Assembly: GCA_023253615.1 (NCBI GenBank)
Contig: JALRFZ010000791.1
Location: 1-15,459, forward strand
Length of the DNA stretch: 15,459 bases
Reading direction: 5' to 3'
Source: Verrucomicrobiales bacterium
GTDB taxonomy: Bacteria > Verrucomicrobiota > Verrucomicrobiia > Verrucomicrobiales > DEV007
A program made the translations under genes and the position numbers. Below are positions 1 through 7,420 of this stretch, piece after piece (within the stretch, counting starts at the first letter, position 1; each line of letters opens with the position of its first letter). The notes beneath the pieces are model-generated. The model worked only from the letters and a program-made list of their open reading frames with translations. It ran no database searches and was not told where the DNA came from.

Positions 1-2
1 TT

Positions 3-692
3 GCGCAGGCGACCCGCTTCAGCGCCGACGCCTCGCACGAATTGAAAACTCCGCTCGCTGTGATGCAGGCGACCCTCGAGCGGGCCCTCCGCGACCACCC
101 GGAGGACGAGGCGACCCAGTCCCTCATCTCCCAGCTCCTCGAGCAGACCGGCCGGCAGCGGGCCATCCTCGAAAGTCTCCTCCTGCTCTCGCGCGCGGAT
201 GCCGGCCGGCTCGAAATCAGTTCCGAGACGATTGACCTCAGCGCCCTGCTCGAGACCTGGTTAGAAGACGCGAGCCTGCTCGCCGAGGAGCGTGGCATCA
301 CCGTGAAGAGCGAGATCGAACCCGGCCTCTCGACGGAAGCCGATCCGGTGCTGCTCCAGCGCGTCGCGCACAATCTCTTCTCCAATGCCGTGAGATATAA
401 TCACGACGACGGGGAGATCGTGTGTCGGTTGTTTTGTCAGGATGATGGGATCGTGTGGACCGTGGCCAACACGGGCGAACCCGTGCCCGAGGCCGATCGT
501 GAGCGGGTGTTCGAGCGCTTTTTCCGCAGCCAGTCGGCGCGCGAGGGCGAGGCCGGCATGGGGCTCGGCCTGAGCCTCGTCCGTGAAATCATCGCCGCGC
601 ACGGCGGGGAGATCCATTTTGGCATCGACGCGGCGGGAAGGAACGAGGTGCGGGTGAGGCTTCGTTCCGCGACCGGATCCGGAGCGGGCTAA
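3..692 (+). CDS. Sensor histidine kinase, C-terminal part (cut at window start)
   Basis: This is the cytoplasmic catalytic part of a two-component sensor kinase; the frame is already open at base 3. The dimerisation/phosphoacceptor helix begins at the edge: bases 18-56 encode FSADASHELKTPL, the classic H-box, with the phosphorylated His at 36-38. A HATPase_c domain follows: N-box HNLFSNAVRYN, a G1-type stretch VANTGEPVPEADRERVFERF, and the G2 box GMGLGLSLVREIIAAHGG. The G1 box reads NTG rather than the usual DxG, a variant I associate with heavy-metal-sensor (CusS-like) kinases. The sensor, membrane and HAMP regions lie outside the window, so the signal is unknown. A TTG at 42 is not the start, since it lies inside the H-box. 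The stop overlaps the stop of the convergent gene by four bases. Identity is secure; the subfamily is tentative. Confidence 0.93.
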   Translation, partial: AQATRFSADASHELKTPLAVMQATLERALRDHPEDEATQSLISQLLEQTGRQRAILESLLLLSRADAGRLEISSETIDLSALLETWLEDASLLAEERGITVKSEIEPGLSTEADPVLLQRVAHNLFSNAVRYNHDDGEIVCRLFCQDDGIVWTVANTGEPVPEADRERVFERFFRSQSAREGEAGMGLGLSLVREIIAAHGGEIHFGIDAAGRNEVRVRLRSATGSGAG

Positions 693-2128
693 ACTCGCGC
701 CGGAGCGATGTTGGCATTTCGGTGAAAGACGTTTTCGGGATCGTGCTTCGCCTTGAGGGCGAGGAGGCGGTCGTGATTGACGCCGAAGAGCGAAGGCGAA
801 CCGGCCGATGTCTCGTAGGTTTGGTAGTTGGCGTAGAGCCGATCGTTCGACGCCGGGCGCAGTTGGCGCAGCCATTCCTCACCCCAGGCAAAGCGCTTTT
901 CGTTGTTCTTGGGATCGGTCCAGTTGTAGGCGGCGCGGAGATGGATGGAGTGGGCCTGACGATGGGGAAAGGCGGTCGCCTCCGGCGCGATGCGGCAGAC
1001 CTGGCCATGCATGTAGTGGCTCAGGCCGAAGACGACATCGGGAGTCGCCCGGGCGAGCTGGTCGACATAGACCTCGATGACGTCGTCGCTGATGCGCTCA
1101 CGGTAAACCGTCTGGATGGCTCGGAAGGCGGGCGCCGGGCCGCTGCCGGGATTGGTGGCGGCGGCCCTTTCGGCGAGCGTGGCATAGGTCTGGCGCGAGA
1201 AAGACTCCTTGGTCGTCGGGGCGAGGGAACGGAATTGCTTCAAGAGATGCTCCGCTTCGGTCTCTGGTCCGCTATGGCAAAAACTCACGAAGAGGCCGCG
1301 CTCGCCGTTGGTGAGATTCAGGGTGGCCTGGAAACCGTCGGGGGCGTCGTGCAGGATCTCGCGGAAGCCTCGCAGCACGGCGCGGGCATCGCGGACGGCG
1401 AAGTGTAGATCACCACCGAGGACGGGACCGATGGTTTGCAACTGCGCCTCGAAGGAGGTGGTGACCCCGAAATTCGCTCCGGCCCCGCGCAAGGCCCAGA
1501 AGAGGTCGGGATCGGTCTCGCCATTCACCTCGACGGTTTTGGCCTCGGCATTGACGAGCCGGGCGGAGACGAGGTTGTCGCAGCAGGCCCCGAAGAGTCC
1601 CGAGAGCCACCCGAGTCCACCACCCAGAATGACGCCGGTCGCGCCCACTCCGGGGCATTGGCCGAGGACGGGGACGAGACCGTGTTCGCCAGCGGCGCGG
1701 GCCAGTTCGCCTCCCAGGACACCGGCTTGGGCGCGGACAAGGCGGCGTTCGGGATCGATCGTGATCTCTTTGAGAGGCGAAAGATCGATCACGATTCCGT
1801 CGGAGCTCCCCCAGGCAAGGTGACTGTGCCCGCCGGACCGGACCGCGATCTCCAATCCGTGCTCCCGGGCAAAAGCGACGGCCCGGACGGCGTCTTCTTC
1901 GGCCCCGCATCGCACGACGGCGATCGGATGGCGTTCGGTCCGAGGGTTCCAGTAGAAGACGCGTTTCGCCGATTCGTAGGCCTCGTCGCCGGGGACGATG
2001 AGTTGGCCTTTCAGACCCGCGCGGAGCCGGGTGAGGTCAACGTTGGTGTCGGCGGCCTTCAACACCCCGAGTCCGGCAGTGAGCGCGGCGCTGCGTCGGA
2101 TGAATTGGCGGCGGGTGGCGGTGTTCAT
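689..2128 (-). CDS. Tat-exported FAD-linked oxidoreductase, berberine-bridge-enzyme type
   Basis: A secreted flavoprotein oxidase/dehydrogenase of the FAD_binding_4 plus BBE family; members oxidise sugars, alcohols or alkaloid-like compounds. The N-terminus MNTATRRQFIRRSAALTAG is a strong twin-arginine signal. The FAD domain covers about residues 60-230 and the BBE C-terminal domain ends in a stretch running from YANYQ to NVFHRNANI. His101 in RSGGHSH and Cys158 in GQCPGVGATG sit where family members attach FAD covalently at two positions, so a bicovalent flavin is expected. Tat export fits, because the cofactor must be loaded before transport. The length of 479 residues is normal. The substrate cannot be read from the sequence. 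The 20 bases before the ATG contain 18 pyrimidines and no Shine-Dalgarno. It lies 84 bases downstream of the TIM-barrel gene on the same strand, so co-transcription is possible. Confidence 0.9.
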   Translation of the reverse strand: MNTATRRQFIRRSAALTAGLGVLKAADTNVDLTRLRAGLKGQLIVPGDEAYESAKRVFYWNPRTERHPIAVVRCGAEEDAVRAVAFAREHGLEIAVRSGGHSHLAWGSSDGIVIDLSPLKEITIDPERRLVRAQAGVLGGELARAAGEHGLVPVLGQCPGVGATGVILGGGLGWLSGLFGACCDNLVSARLVNAEAKTVEVNGETDPDLFWALRGAGANFGVTTSFEAQLQTIGPVLGGDLHFAVRDARAVLRGFREILHDAPDGFQATLNLTNGERGLFVSFCHSGPETEAEHLLKQFRSLAPTTKESFSRQTYATLAERAAATNPGSGPAPAFRAIQTVYRERISDDVIEVYVDQLARATPDVVFGLSHYMHGQVCRIAPEATAFPHRQAHSIHLRAAYNWTDPKNNEKRFAWGEEWLRQLRPASNDRLYANYQTYETSAGSPSLFGVNHDRLLALKAKHDPENVFHRNANIAPARV

Positions 2129-2212
2129 GGGGGGAGAGAGGAATCAAGGAAGATTGGCCGGAAGGAGGGAACGGTGCCGACTTGGCGCGATCTCGGGTCT
2201 CACGGCGACGGG

Positions 2213-3523
2213 TCAAATTGTGTCGAGGCTGAGCCGGGGCGCTCTCCCGAGTTGGGGCAAGAGGCTGTGATTGTCGAGTCCGAAGTGCCGCTCGCTTTCA
2301 TTCATCGCAGGCTGACTTCTTCTTGCCGCCGCGAGCGTTTCCGCCACGGACGCCGGATCGGCGAGGCTGGGAAAGAGCGGCCCAAGCAATCCCTGGAGTG
2401 CGGGGTCGAGCAGGGCCGTATCGGTCTGGAAGAGGGCGATGCCATCGACGCCTTCGTCATAATTGCGGGCGATCCGCTCCAGAAAGGCACGTGCATTGGC
2501 CTTCACGCCCTTGCCGGGAACGGTGTTGGCGCCGCCGTGGATTTTCATGCCATGGGCACGGGCGAGTTCCACGTAGGGTTTGGCGGTGTCGGGGTAATCG
2601 AAGTCCCAGATCCAGAGCGGATCGAGTGCGATTTCATCGATCCAGCCCTCCTTCAGCCAGGTTCGGAGGTCGAGGCCCTCCATCAGGTTCAGGTCGAAGG
2701 TCGCCTCGGGGATGCGGACGAGAACGGGCACCGGGCGACCGGATTCCTGCTCGACTTTCCGGAGTCCCGCGCGGAGGTCGCCCATGAAGAGATTGACGAA
2801 GTCGCAGCGATGCTGGGCCCAGGCGAGAAACTCCGGGGAACCGACGGCCATCCCGCGTGGATCTTGTCGTCCCGCCTTCATCCAGGGATCAAGGAGTTGG
2901 GGATGATAGCGGGCAATGGGCGGCTGTCGGCAGAAGTCGAGGCAAAGACCGTGAGCGCCGATCCGGGCCACCTCCAGCAGGATGGCGATCCGTTCGGCGC
3001 GGTATTCGGGGATGGCGAAGCTGACCTTCGTGCCATCAACCTGGCCGCCCCGCTGGCGTTCCATCCATTCGGGATGTTCGGCGATGTATCGGGAACGCAG
3101 GCCGCCGCCGAGGGCGTCGCCGTAGTGACGGTTCATCCCGAGCCGCCCGTAAATGACCATGTCGTGTTCGGCCGCAAACACGAGCGCGGCGCGCAGGGAG
3201 CATTCGTGGCGAAAGGAATCGCCAATGACCTGGGTTTCCGGCCGCGTATCGCCGTCATATCGGGTCGAAGTGGCCAGCGAACTGTGATAATCCAGGGTGC
3301 TGCGCCCGAGCGCCCACAGGACATGGTTGATCCCGTGATCGAGATGGGCCTGCAGGCAGTCCGCGGAGTCATGGCCGCTCGTTGCCTGTCGTTCGTAGAG
3401 CCATTGCCAGAGTTCCGCGATGCCCCAGACGGTTTTGGTGGCCTCCATGGCAGGCAGGGCGGCGGGCATCAGTGACGCGGCCACGACCCCCGTGGTACTG
3501 GTGAGGAGCTGGCGGCGGTTCAT
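2213..3523 (-). CDS. Tat-type secreted TIM-barrel-like protein, glycosyl-hydrolase-like, function unknown
   Basis: A predicted exported protein of 436 residues. The chosen start gives MNRRQLLTSTTGVVAAS followed by an Ala-rich stretch, a twin-arginine-type signal. The frame stays open upstream to 3625, but that extension is Pro-rich, precedes the signal and is unlikely to be translated. The body alternates beta-strands and helices, as in a TIM barrel. Strand-like segments include HDMVIYGRLGMNR (about 120-132), HGLCLDFCRQPP (191-202), VPVLVRIPEA, DEIALDPLWIWDFD and GMKIHGGANTVPG, and near the end GVDGIALFQTD. The acidic residues at strand ends resemble family-10-like glycosyl hydrolases (GHL10/DUF187 type). 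I recognise the fold style, not the family, and cannot assign catalytic residues. The neighbours are a Tat-exported FAD oxidase downstream and a divergent sulfatase, which suits a role on extracellular carbohydrate. Confidence 0.72.
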   Translation of the reverse strand: MNRRQLLTSTTGVVAASLMPAALPAMEATKTVWGIAELWQWLYERQATSGHDSADCLQAHLDHGINHVLWALGRSTLDYHSSLATSTRYDGDTRPETQVIGDSFRHECSLRAALVFAAEHDMVIYGRLGMNRHYGDALGGGLRSRYIAEHPEWMERQRGGQVDGTKVSFAIPEYRAERIAILLEVARIGAHGLCLDFCRQPPIARYHPQLLDPWMKAGRQDPRGMAVGSPEFLAWAQHRCDFVNLFMGDLRAGLRKVEQESGRPVPVLVRIPEATFDLNLMEGLDLRTWLKEGWIDEIALDPLWIWDFDYPDTAKPYVELARAHGMKIHGGANTVPGKGVKANARAFLERIARNYDEGVDGIALFQTDTALLDPALQGLLGPLFPSLADPASVAETLAAARRSQPAMNESERHFGLDNHSLLPQLGRAPRLSLDTI

Positions 3524-3660
3524 GGATTCCGGGGGCGGGGGAGGTGCTCCAACTTCGGCACCGACACTCATCGTGCCGGCATGAAACCTTGCAAAGGCAC
3601 GAGAACGCGGTTCCGATTCTTTCAACCTTGTAATCCAGCTGTCATGCGGACGACATCAAC

Positions 3661-3666
3661 GGGAGG
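3661..3666 (+). promoter_or_regulatory. Shine-Dalgarno site of the double-sulfatase gene
   Basis: The bases GGGAGG lie 11 nucleotides before the ATG at 3678, a slightly long but usable spacing. It matters because most other starts in this window have pyrimidine-rich leaders and no such motif. I see no convincing -35/-10 pair in the 154-base divergent spacer (3524-3677). Confidence 0.5.
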
Positions 3667-3677
3667 TTCATTGATTC

Positions 3678-6600
3678 ATGACCCCAATCACGCGCCTCTT
3701 CGTTGTGCTCCTCCCGTTTCTCGCGGGCGTTTTCGCCTCCGCCGCCCCGGTCGAGCGGCCGAACCTCCTCTTCATCCTCTCGGATGACCAGGATTGGACC
3801 GGCCTTTCCGTCCGGATGCACCCGGATCTGCCGAACTCGGCGAGCGATTTTTATCGCACGCCGAATCTGGAAAAGTTCGCCGCCCAGGGGATGCGCTTCA
3901 GCGCGGCCTATGCTCCGGCGCCGGTCTGTTCGCCGACCCGGATCAGCTTGCAAACGGGGATGAGCCCCGCGAAACTCGGCTGGACCAAGGCCGCTCCCGC
4001 CGAGGATGGGCACCGGCTCATCGAGGGAGCGAACCGCAAATCAATCCGCCCTGAAGAAACCACCATCGCCGAGATGCTGAAGGGGGCGGGCTACGCGACG
4101 GCGCACTACGGCAAATGGCATCTCGCCGGTGGCGGCCCGGAGGCGAACGGCTACGACGAAAGCGACGGCGACACGGGCAACCGCGACGCCGACGCCCACG
4201 TCGACCCGAATCCGGTCGACCTCTTCGGCATGACGGAGCGGGCCACGGCCTTCATGGAGAAGCACAAGCAGGCCGGGAAGCCGTTTTTCATTCAGATGTC
4301 CTACTATGCGCTGCACTTGCCGGAGAACGCCCTCAAGGCAACGCGCGCCTTTTACGACGCCCAGCCTCCCGGGGCGATGCATTCGGACCCGGCTCGCGCC
4401 GCGATCACGACCGATCTCGACACGGCTGTGGGGCGTTTGTTAGAGTCGCTCGACCGCCTCGGGCTCGCGGAGAACACCTATGTGATTTACATGTCTGACA
4501 ACGGCGCGGGCGGCGGCGGCAAGGGTGGAGCGCGTCCGCTCTCGGCGGGCAAAGGTGGCGTCTGGGAGGGCGGAATCCGCGTGCCTCTGATCGTGCGCGG
4601 CCCCGGCATCGCGGCGAATTCGTGGTGCCACCAGCGCGTCGTCGGCTACGACTTTTTCCCCACCTTCTGCCGGTGGGCCGGAGTGAAGGAAGCCTTGCCC
4701 GAGGGCCTCGAGGGTGGTGACCTTTCGCCCCTGCTCTTCGAAGGGAGCCGCGAACCGGTGCGCCGGGCGCGCGAGGAGATGATCTTTCACTTCCCGCATT
4801 ACCAGGGCGATACCCCGCATTCGGCCATCCTCTTGGGCGACTACAAACTCCTGCATTTCTACGAGACGGGGGAGACGCGGCTCTTCAACCTCGCCGAAGA
4901 CCTCGCGGAACGGAATGACCTGACTGCGTCGCAACCGAAGGTCGCGACGGATTTGAAGCAACGGCTCGAGACCTATCTGGCCGATGTCGGGGCCTCCATG
5001 CCCCGCCCGAACCCGGACTTTGATCCCGCGAAGGAGCCGGCCGGAAAAGGTGGAGGCAAAGGAGGCAAGGGCGGTGGTGGCATGGGTGGGGGAAAAGGCG
5101 GGAAAGGAAAGGGGAAACAGGCGATGAATGATGCCGGGGGCGAGAATGATGCCCCGGCCCCGGCTCCCGTTCCGCAACCGGGGATGAAGAAGGGGAGTTA
5201 TTTCGAAATCGGTGAGACGATCGAGCGCCGCATGGAAGAGAATGGCGGTGCCGAGCCGGGATCGGCTGGGCCGGCCCCGACCCCGGCTTCCGAACGTCCC
5301 GTTCAGCCGCCGTCGGAGCCCATGGCCGAGCCGGAGCGCCCGCGGGGTGGTGGTGGTCTTAGTGCCCTGCTCGTGGCCCTTGATCGCGATGGAGATCGCG
5401 AACTTTCCTCCGAGGAAATGGCCGTGGCCGCCGAGGCACTCCTTTCCCTCGACTCCAACAAGTCCGGTCAACTGGAACCCGGGGAAATCATTGCCTCGCT
5501 CTCTCGAGGTCCTGCTTCGGAGGGCGGGCCGATGGCATCGCGCGAGGAGACCGGCTCCTCGACTCCCCTTGCTCCCGCGCCTGCCGCAGGCGGCCTTGCG
5601 GCCGGGTGGATCGCGGGTCGGGTCGGAGAGCTTGACCTCAACGGGGACGGCAGCGTGGGCCGAGCGGAACTGATGGATCAGGCCCGCACCGCGTTTGCCG
5701 CGTTCGATGCCGACGGGAACGGGGTGTTGAAACCGGAGGAGTATTCCGGACGCCAACCCAGGTCTCCCGTGGCCGGGTATCTCACCGGAAAAGCGGAGAC
5801 GATCGATGCCGACGGAAACCGCTGGCTCAGTGCGGGAGAGTTTGCCGCCGCACTTGGCCGGGAGTTTGAGTCAGCGGATGCGAACCGGGATGGCCGGGTA
5901 TCCGAGTCGGATTCGATTCCGGCAGAATCAAACGGGAGGCCTGCGTCTTCGCCGCCAACCGCCACGGCTCCCGCAAGCGAGGCGCGGCCGCCCGCCGGTC
6001 GCGCCCCGATGTCAGCGAGCCGCCCGTCTACTGCACGATCGGCGACGACCATCGCACCCAACGTCGTCCTCTTCCTTATCGATGACATGGGCTGGCGCGA
6101 CGTCGGGTTTGCCGGCAATCCGCACATCGACACGCCGAACTGCGACCGTCTCGCCCGCGAGGGCATGGTTTTCACCCAGGCTTATGCAAGCGCGCCGAAC
6201 TGCGCTCCGACCCGGGCTTGTCTCATGAGCGGGCAATACACCCCGCGTCACGGCGTCTACACCGTCGTGGACGAACGCCACCTCCCGGGTTCGCCCCATC
6301 ACAAGATCCTCGCGACGGAGAGCAGCGCCGCGCTGCCGACCGAGTCGGTCACGATCGCCGAATCCCTCCGCGCCGGGGGCTATGCCACGGGCATGATCGG
6401 CATGTGGAATCTGGGGCGTGGCAACAGCGGACCGTTCACTCCGACGGGTCAGGGGTTCGAGGTCTTCAAGGAACCGAAGAGCCTCGGATTCGAGAAGGAC
6501 GCCTACCAGCGCGCCGACGGTGCCTATCTCAGCGACGAGTTCACCACCGCGGGCATCGAATGGATGGAGGCCAACCGCGACCGCCCCTTCTTCCTCTACC

Positions 6601-7397
6601 TGGCCTATCACGATGTTCATGCGCCTTATGATCCCAAGCCGGAGTTGGCCGAAAAGTATCGGAAGAAAGCCGTCGAGCTCGGCGTGGAGATCGATGCCGA
6701 CCACGCCGCGACGGTCGAAGCCCTCGACCAGAACGTCGGGCGCATCCTCGACTATCTCTACGAGCACGGGCTCGCCGAAAACACGATCGTCCTCTTCACC
6801 TCGGACAATGGAGGCACCCGCCAATACACCGCTCCGCTGAATTCCGGGAAGGGCTCGCTCTACGAGGGCGGGATCCGGGTGCCCTTCGTCATCCGTGGTC
6901 CGGGCATTCGCGCGGGAGCGGAAAGCACCGAGCCGATCCTGAGCATGGACGTCTATCCGACCCTGCTCGACTTCGCCGGACTCCCCGCACCGGAGCCCCA
7001 CAAGCTCGATGGCATGAGTCTGCGGCCCCTGCTGTCCGGAGCGGGCGGATCACTCGGGCGCGAACGGGTCTTCTGGCATTTCCCGTGTTATGTGGGAGGA
7101 GGCAGTCCCAGCAGTGCGATGCGCCAGGGCGACTGGAAGATCATCGAGTTTTTCGAAAGCCAGACGGTCGAGATCTACGACCTCTCGAAAGACCCCGGGG
7201 AACAGAACGACCGCAGTGCCTCGATGCCCGGCAAAGCGAAAGAGCTCGCTGAGGCTCTCCACGCCTGGCAGGAGGATACCGGGGCTCCGCGGCCGACCGG
7301 GGCGAACCCGAACTACGATCCCTCGGTGCAGGCGGAGCGCGGCAAGGGCGGTGGTGGCAAAGGAGGGGGAGGAGGAGGCGGAAAGCGGCCGAAGTGA
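3678..7397 (+). CDS. Secreted tandem sulfatase: two S1 sulfatase domains joined by a Gly/Lys tract and six EF-hand loops
   Basis: A 1239-residue exported protein with Sec signal MTPITRLFVVLLPFLAGVFA. Domain 1 (about 27-440) has metal-ligand motif ILSDDQ, CSPTR with Cys84 for conversion to formylglycine, GKWHL with Lys146 and His148, SDNG, and a conserved Lys in AGKGGVWEGG; it should be active. A Gly/Lys tract follows (456-480), then a Pro/Ala/Glu-rich linker with six EF-hand-type calcium loops starting at 569, 592, 653, 677, 710 and 734. Domain 2 (about 792-1215) has FLIDDMG, CAPTR with Cys842, TSDNGG and SGKGSLYEGG, but GMWNLG replaces GKWHLG (Met909, Asn911), so its chemistry is doubtful. 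A second Gly/Lys tail ends the protein (1222-1239). S1 sulfatases usually have 450-600 residues, so this is a fusion. Domain 2 has no signal peptide of its own. The natural substrate is probably a sulfated glycan (inference). A formylglycine-generating enzyme or anaerobic maturase must be encoded elsewhere. Confidence 0.93.
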   Translation: MTPITRLFVVLLPFLAGVFASAAPVERPNLLFILSDDQDWTGLSVRMHPDLPNSASDFYRTPNLEKFAAQGMRFSAAYAPAPVCSPTRISLQTGMSPAKLGWTKAAPAEDGHRLIEGANRKSIRPEETTIAEMLKGAGYATAHYGKWHLAGGGPEANGYDESDGDTGNRDADAHVDPNPVDLFGMTERATAFMEKHKQAGKPFFIQMSYYALHLPENALKATRAFYDAQPPGAMHSDPARAAITTDLDTAVGRLLESLDRLGLAENTYVIYMSDNGAGGGGKGGARPLSAGKGGVWEGGIRVPLIVRGPGIAANSWCHQRVVGYDFFPTFCRWAGVKEALPEGLEGGDLSPLLFEGSREPVRRAREEMIFHFPHYQGDTPHSAILLGDYKLLHFYETGETRLFNLAEDLAERNDLTASQPKVATDLKQRLETYLADVGASMPRPNPDFDPAKEPAGKGGGKGGKGGGGMGGGKGGKGKGKQAMNDAGGENDAPAPAPVPQPGMKKGSYFEIGETIERRMEENGGAEPGSAGPAPTPASERPVQPPSEPMAEPERPRGGGGLSALLVALDRDGDRELSSEEMAVAAEALLSLDSNKSGQLEPGEIIASLSRGPASEGGPMASREETGSSTPLAPAPAAGGLAAGWIAGRVGELDLNGDGSVGRAELMDQARTAFAAFDADGNGVLKPEEYSGRQPRSPVAGYLTGKAETIDADGNRWLSAGEFAAALGREFESADANRDGRVSESDSIPAESNGRPASSPPTATAPASEARPPAGRAPMSASRPSTARSATTIAPNVVLFLIDDMGWRDVGFAGNPHIDTPNCDRLAREGMVFTQAYASAPNCAPTRACLMSGQYTPRHGVYTVVDERHLPGSPHHKILATESSAALPTESVTIAESLRAGGYATGMIGMWNLGRGNSGPFTPTGQGFEVFKEPKSLGFEKDAYQRADGAYLSDEFTTAGIEWMEANRDRPFFLYLAYHDVHAPYDPKPELAEKYRKKAVELGVEIDADHAATVEALDQNVGRILDYLYEHGLAENTIVLFTSDNGGTRQYTAPLNSGKGSLYEGGIRVPFVIRGPGIRAGAESTEPILSMDVYPTLLDFAGLPAPEPHKLDGMSLRPLLSGAGGSLGRERVFWHFPCYVGGGSPSSAMRQGDWKIIEFFESQTVEIYDLSKDPGEQNDRSASMPGKAKELAEALHAWQEDTGAPRPTGANPNYDPSVQAERGKGGGGKGGGGGGGKRPK
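5043..5117 (+). repeat. Gly/Lys-rich low-complexity tract 1 in the double sulfatase
   Basis: It encodes residues 456-480, composed only of Gly and Lys apart from one Met, in units such as GKGG and GGK. It directly follows the end of sulfatase domain 1, after PNPDFDPAKEPA. A closely similar tract ends domain 2 after ANPNYDPSVQAER, so the tail is part of the duplicated module. A cationic, flexible tail could bind polyanions such as sulfated polysaccharide or the cell surface; that role is inference. Confidence 0.8.
5382..5912 (+). other. EF-hand calcium-binding segment (six loops) between the two sulfatase domains
   Basis: Six 12-residue loops fit the EF pattern of Asp at 1, Asp/Asn at 3 and 5, and Glu/Asp at 12: DRDGDRELSSEE, DSNKSGQLEPGE, DLNGDGSVGRAE, DADGNGVLKPEE, DADGNRWLSAGE and DANRDGRVSESD. 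They appear as three pairs, the first separated from the rest by a Pro/Ser/Ala-rich spacer. Loop 6 ends in Asp rather than Glu and is the weakest. Calcium could stiffen the linker outside the cell. Short EF-hand domains in secreted proteins are common in planctomycetes and verrucomicrobia. Confidence 0.85.
7341..7394 (+). repeat. Gly/Lys-rich C-terminal tail 2 of the double sulfatase
   Basis: It encodes GKGGGGKGGGGGGGKRPK, residues 1222-1239, ending directly at the TGA. It matches tract 1 in composition and in its position after a sulfatase domain. The DNA is a purine-rich run of GGN codons, prone to slippage, so its length may vary between strains. Confidence 0.8.
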
Positions 7398-7420
7398 AGT
7401 GGTCCCTCGATGTCTCCGTT

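Noticed and set aside
1436..3475. A 679-codon open frame on the + strand across the oxidase and TIM-barrel genes.
   Set aside because: It is antisense to two genes with clear motifs and signal peptides, has no recognisable domain, and spans the gap between them. High GC at third positions leaves such long shadow frames.
4440..7001. Long minus-strand open frames inside the double sulfatase (438 and 329 codons).
   Set aside because: Both are antisense to well-conserved sulfatase and EF-hand motifs and have no domains.
6009..7397. The second sulfatase domain as a separate gene starting at the ATG near 6009.
   Set aside because: There is no signal peptide, no ribosome site and no upstream stop; the frame is continuous with the EF-hand linker.
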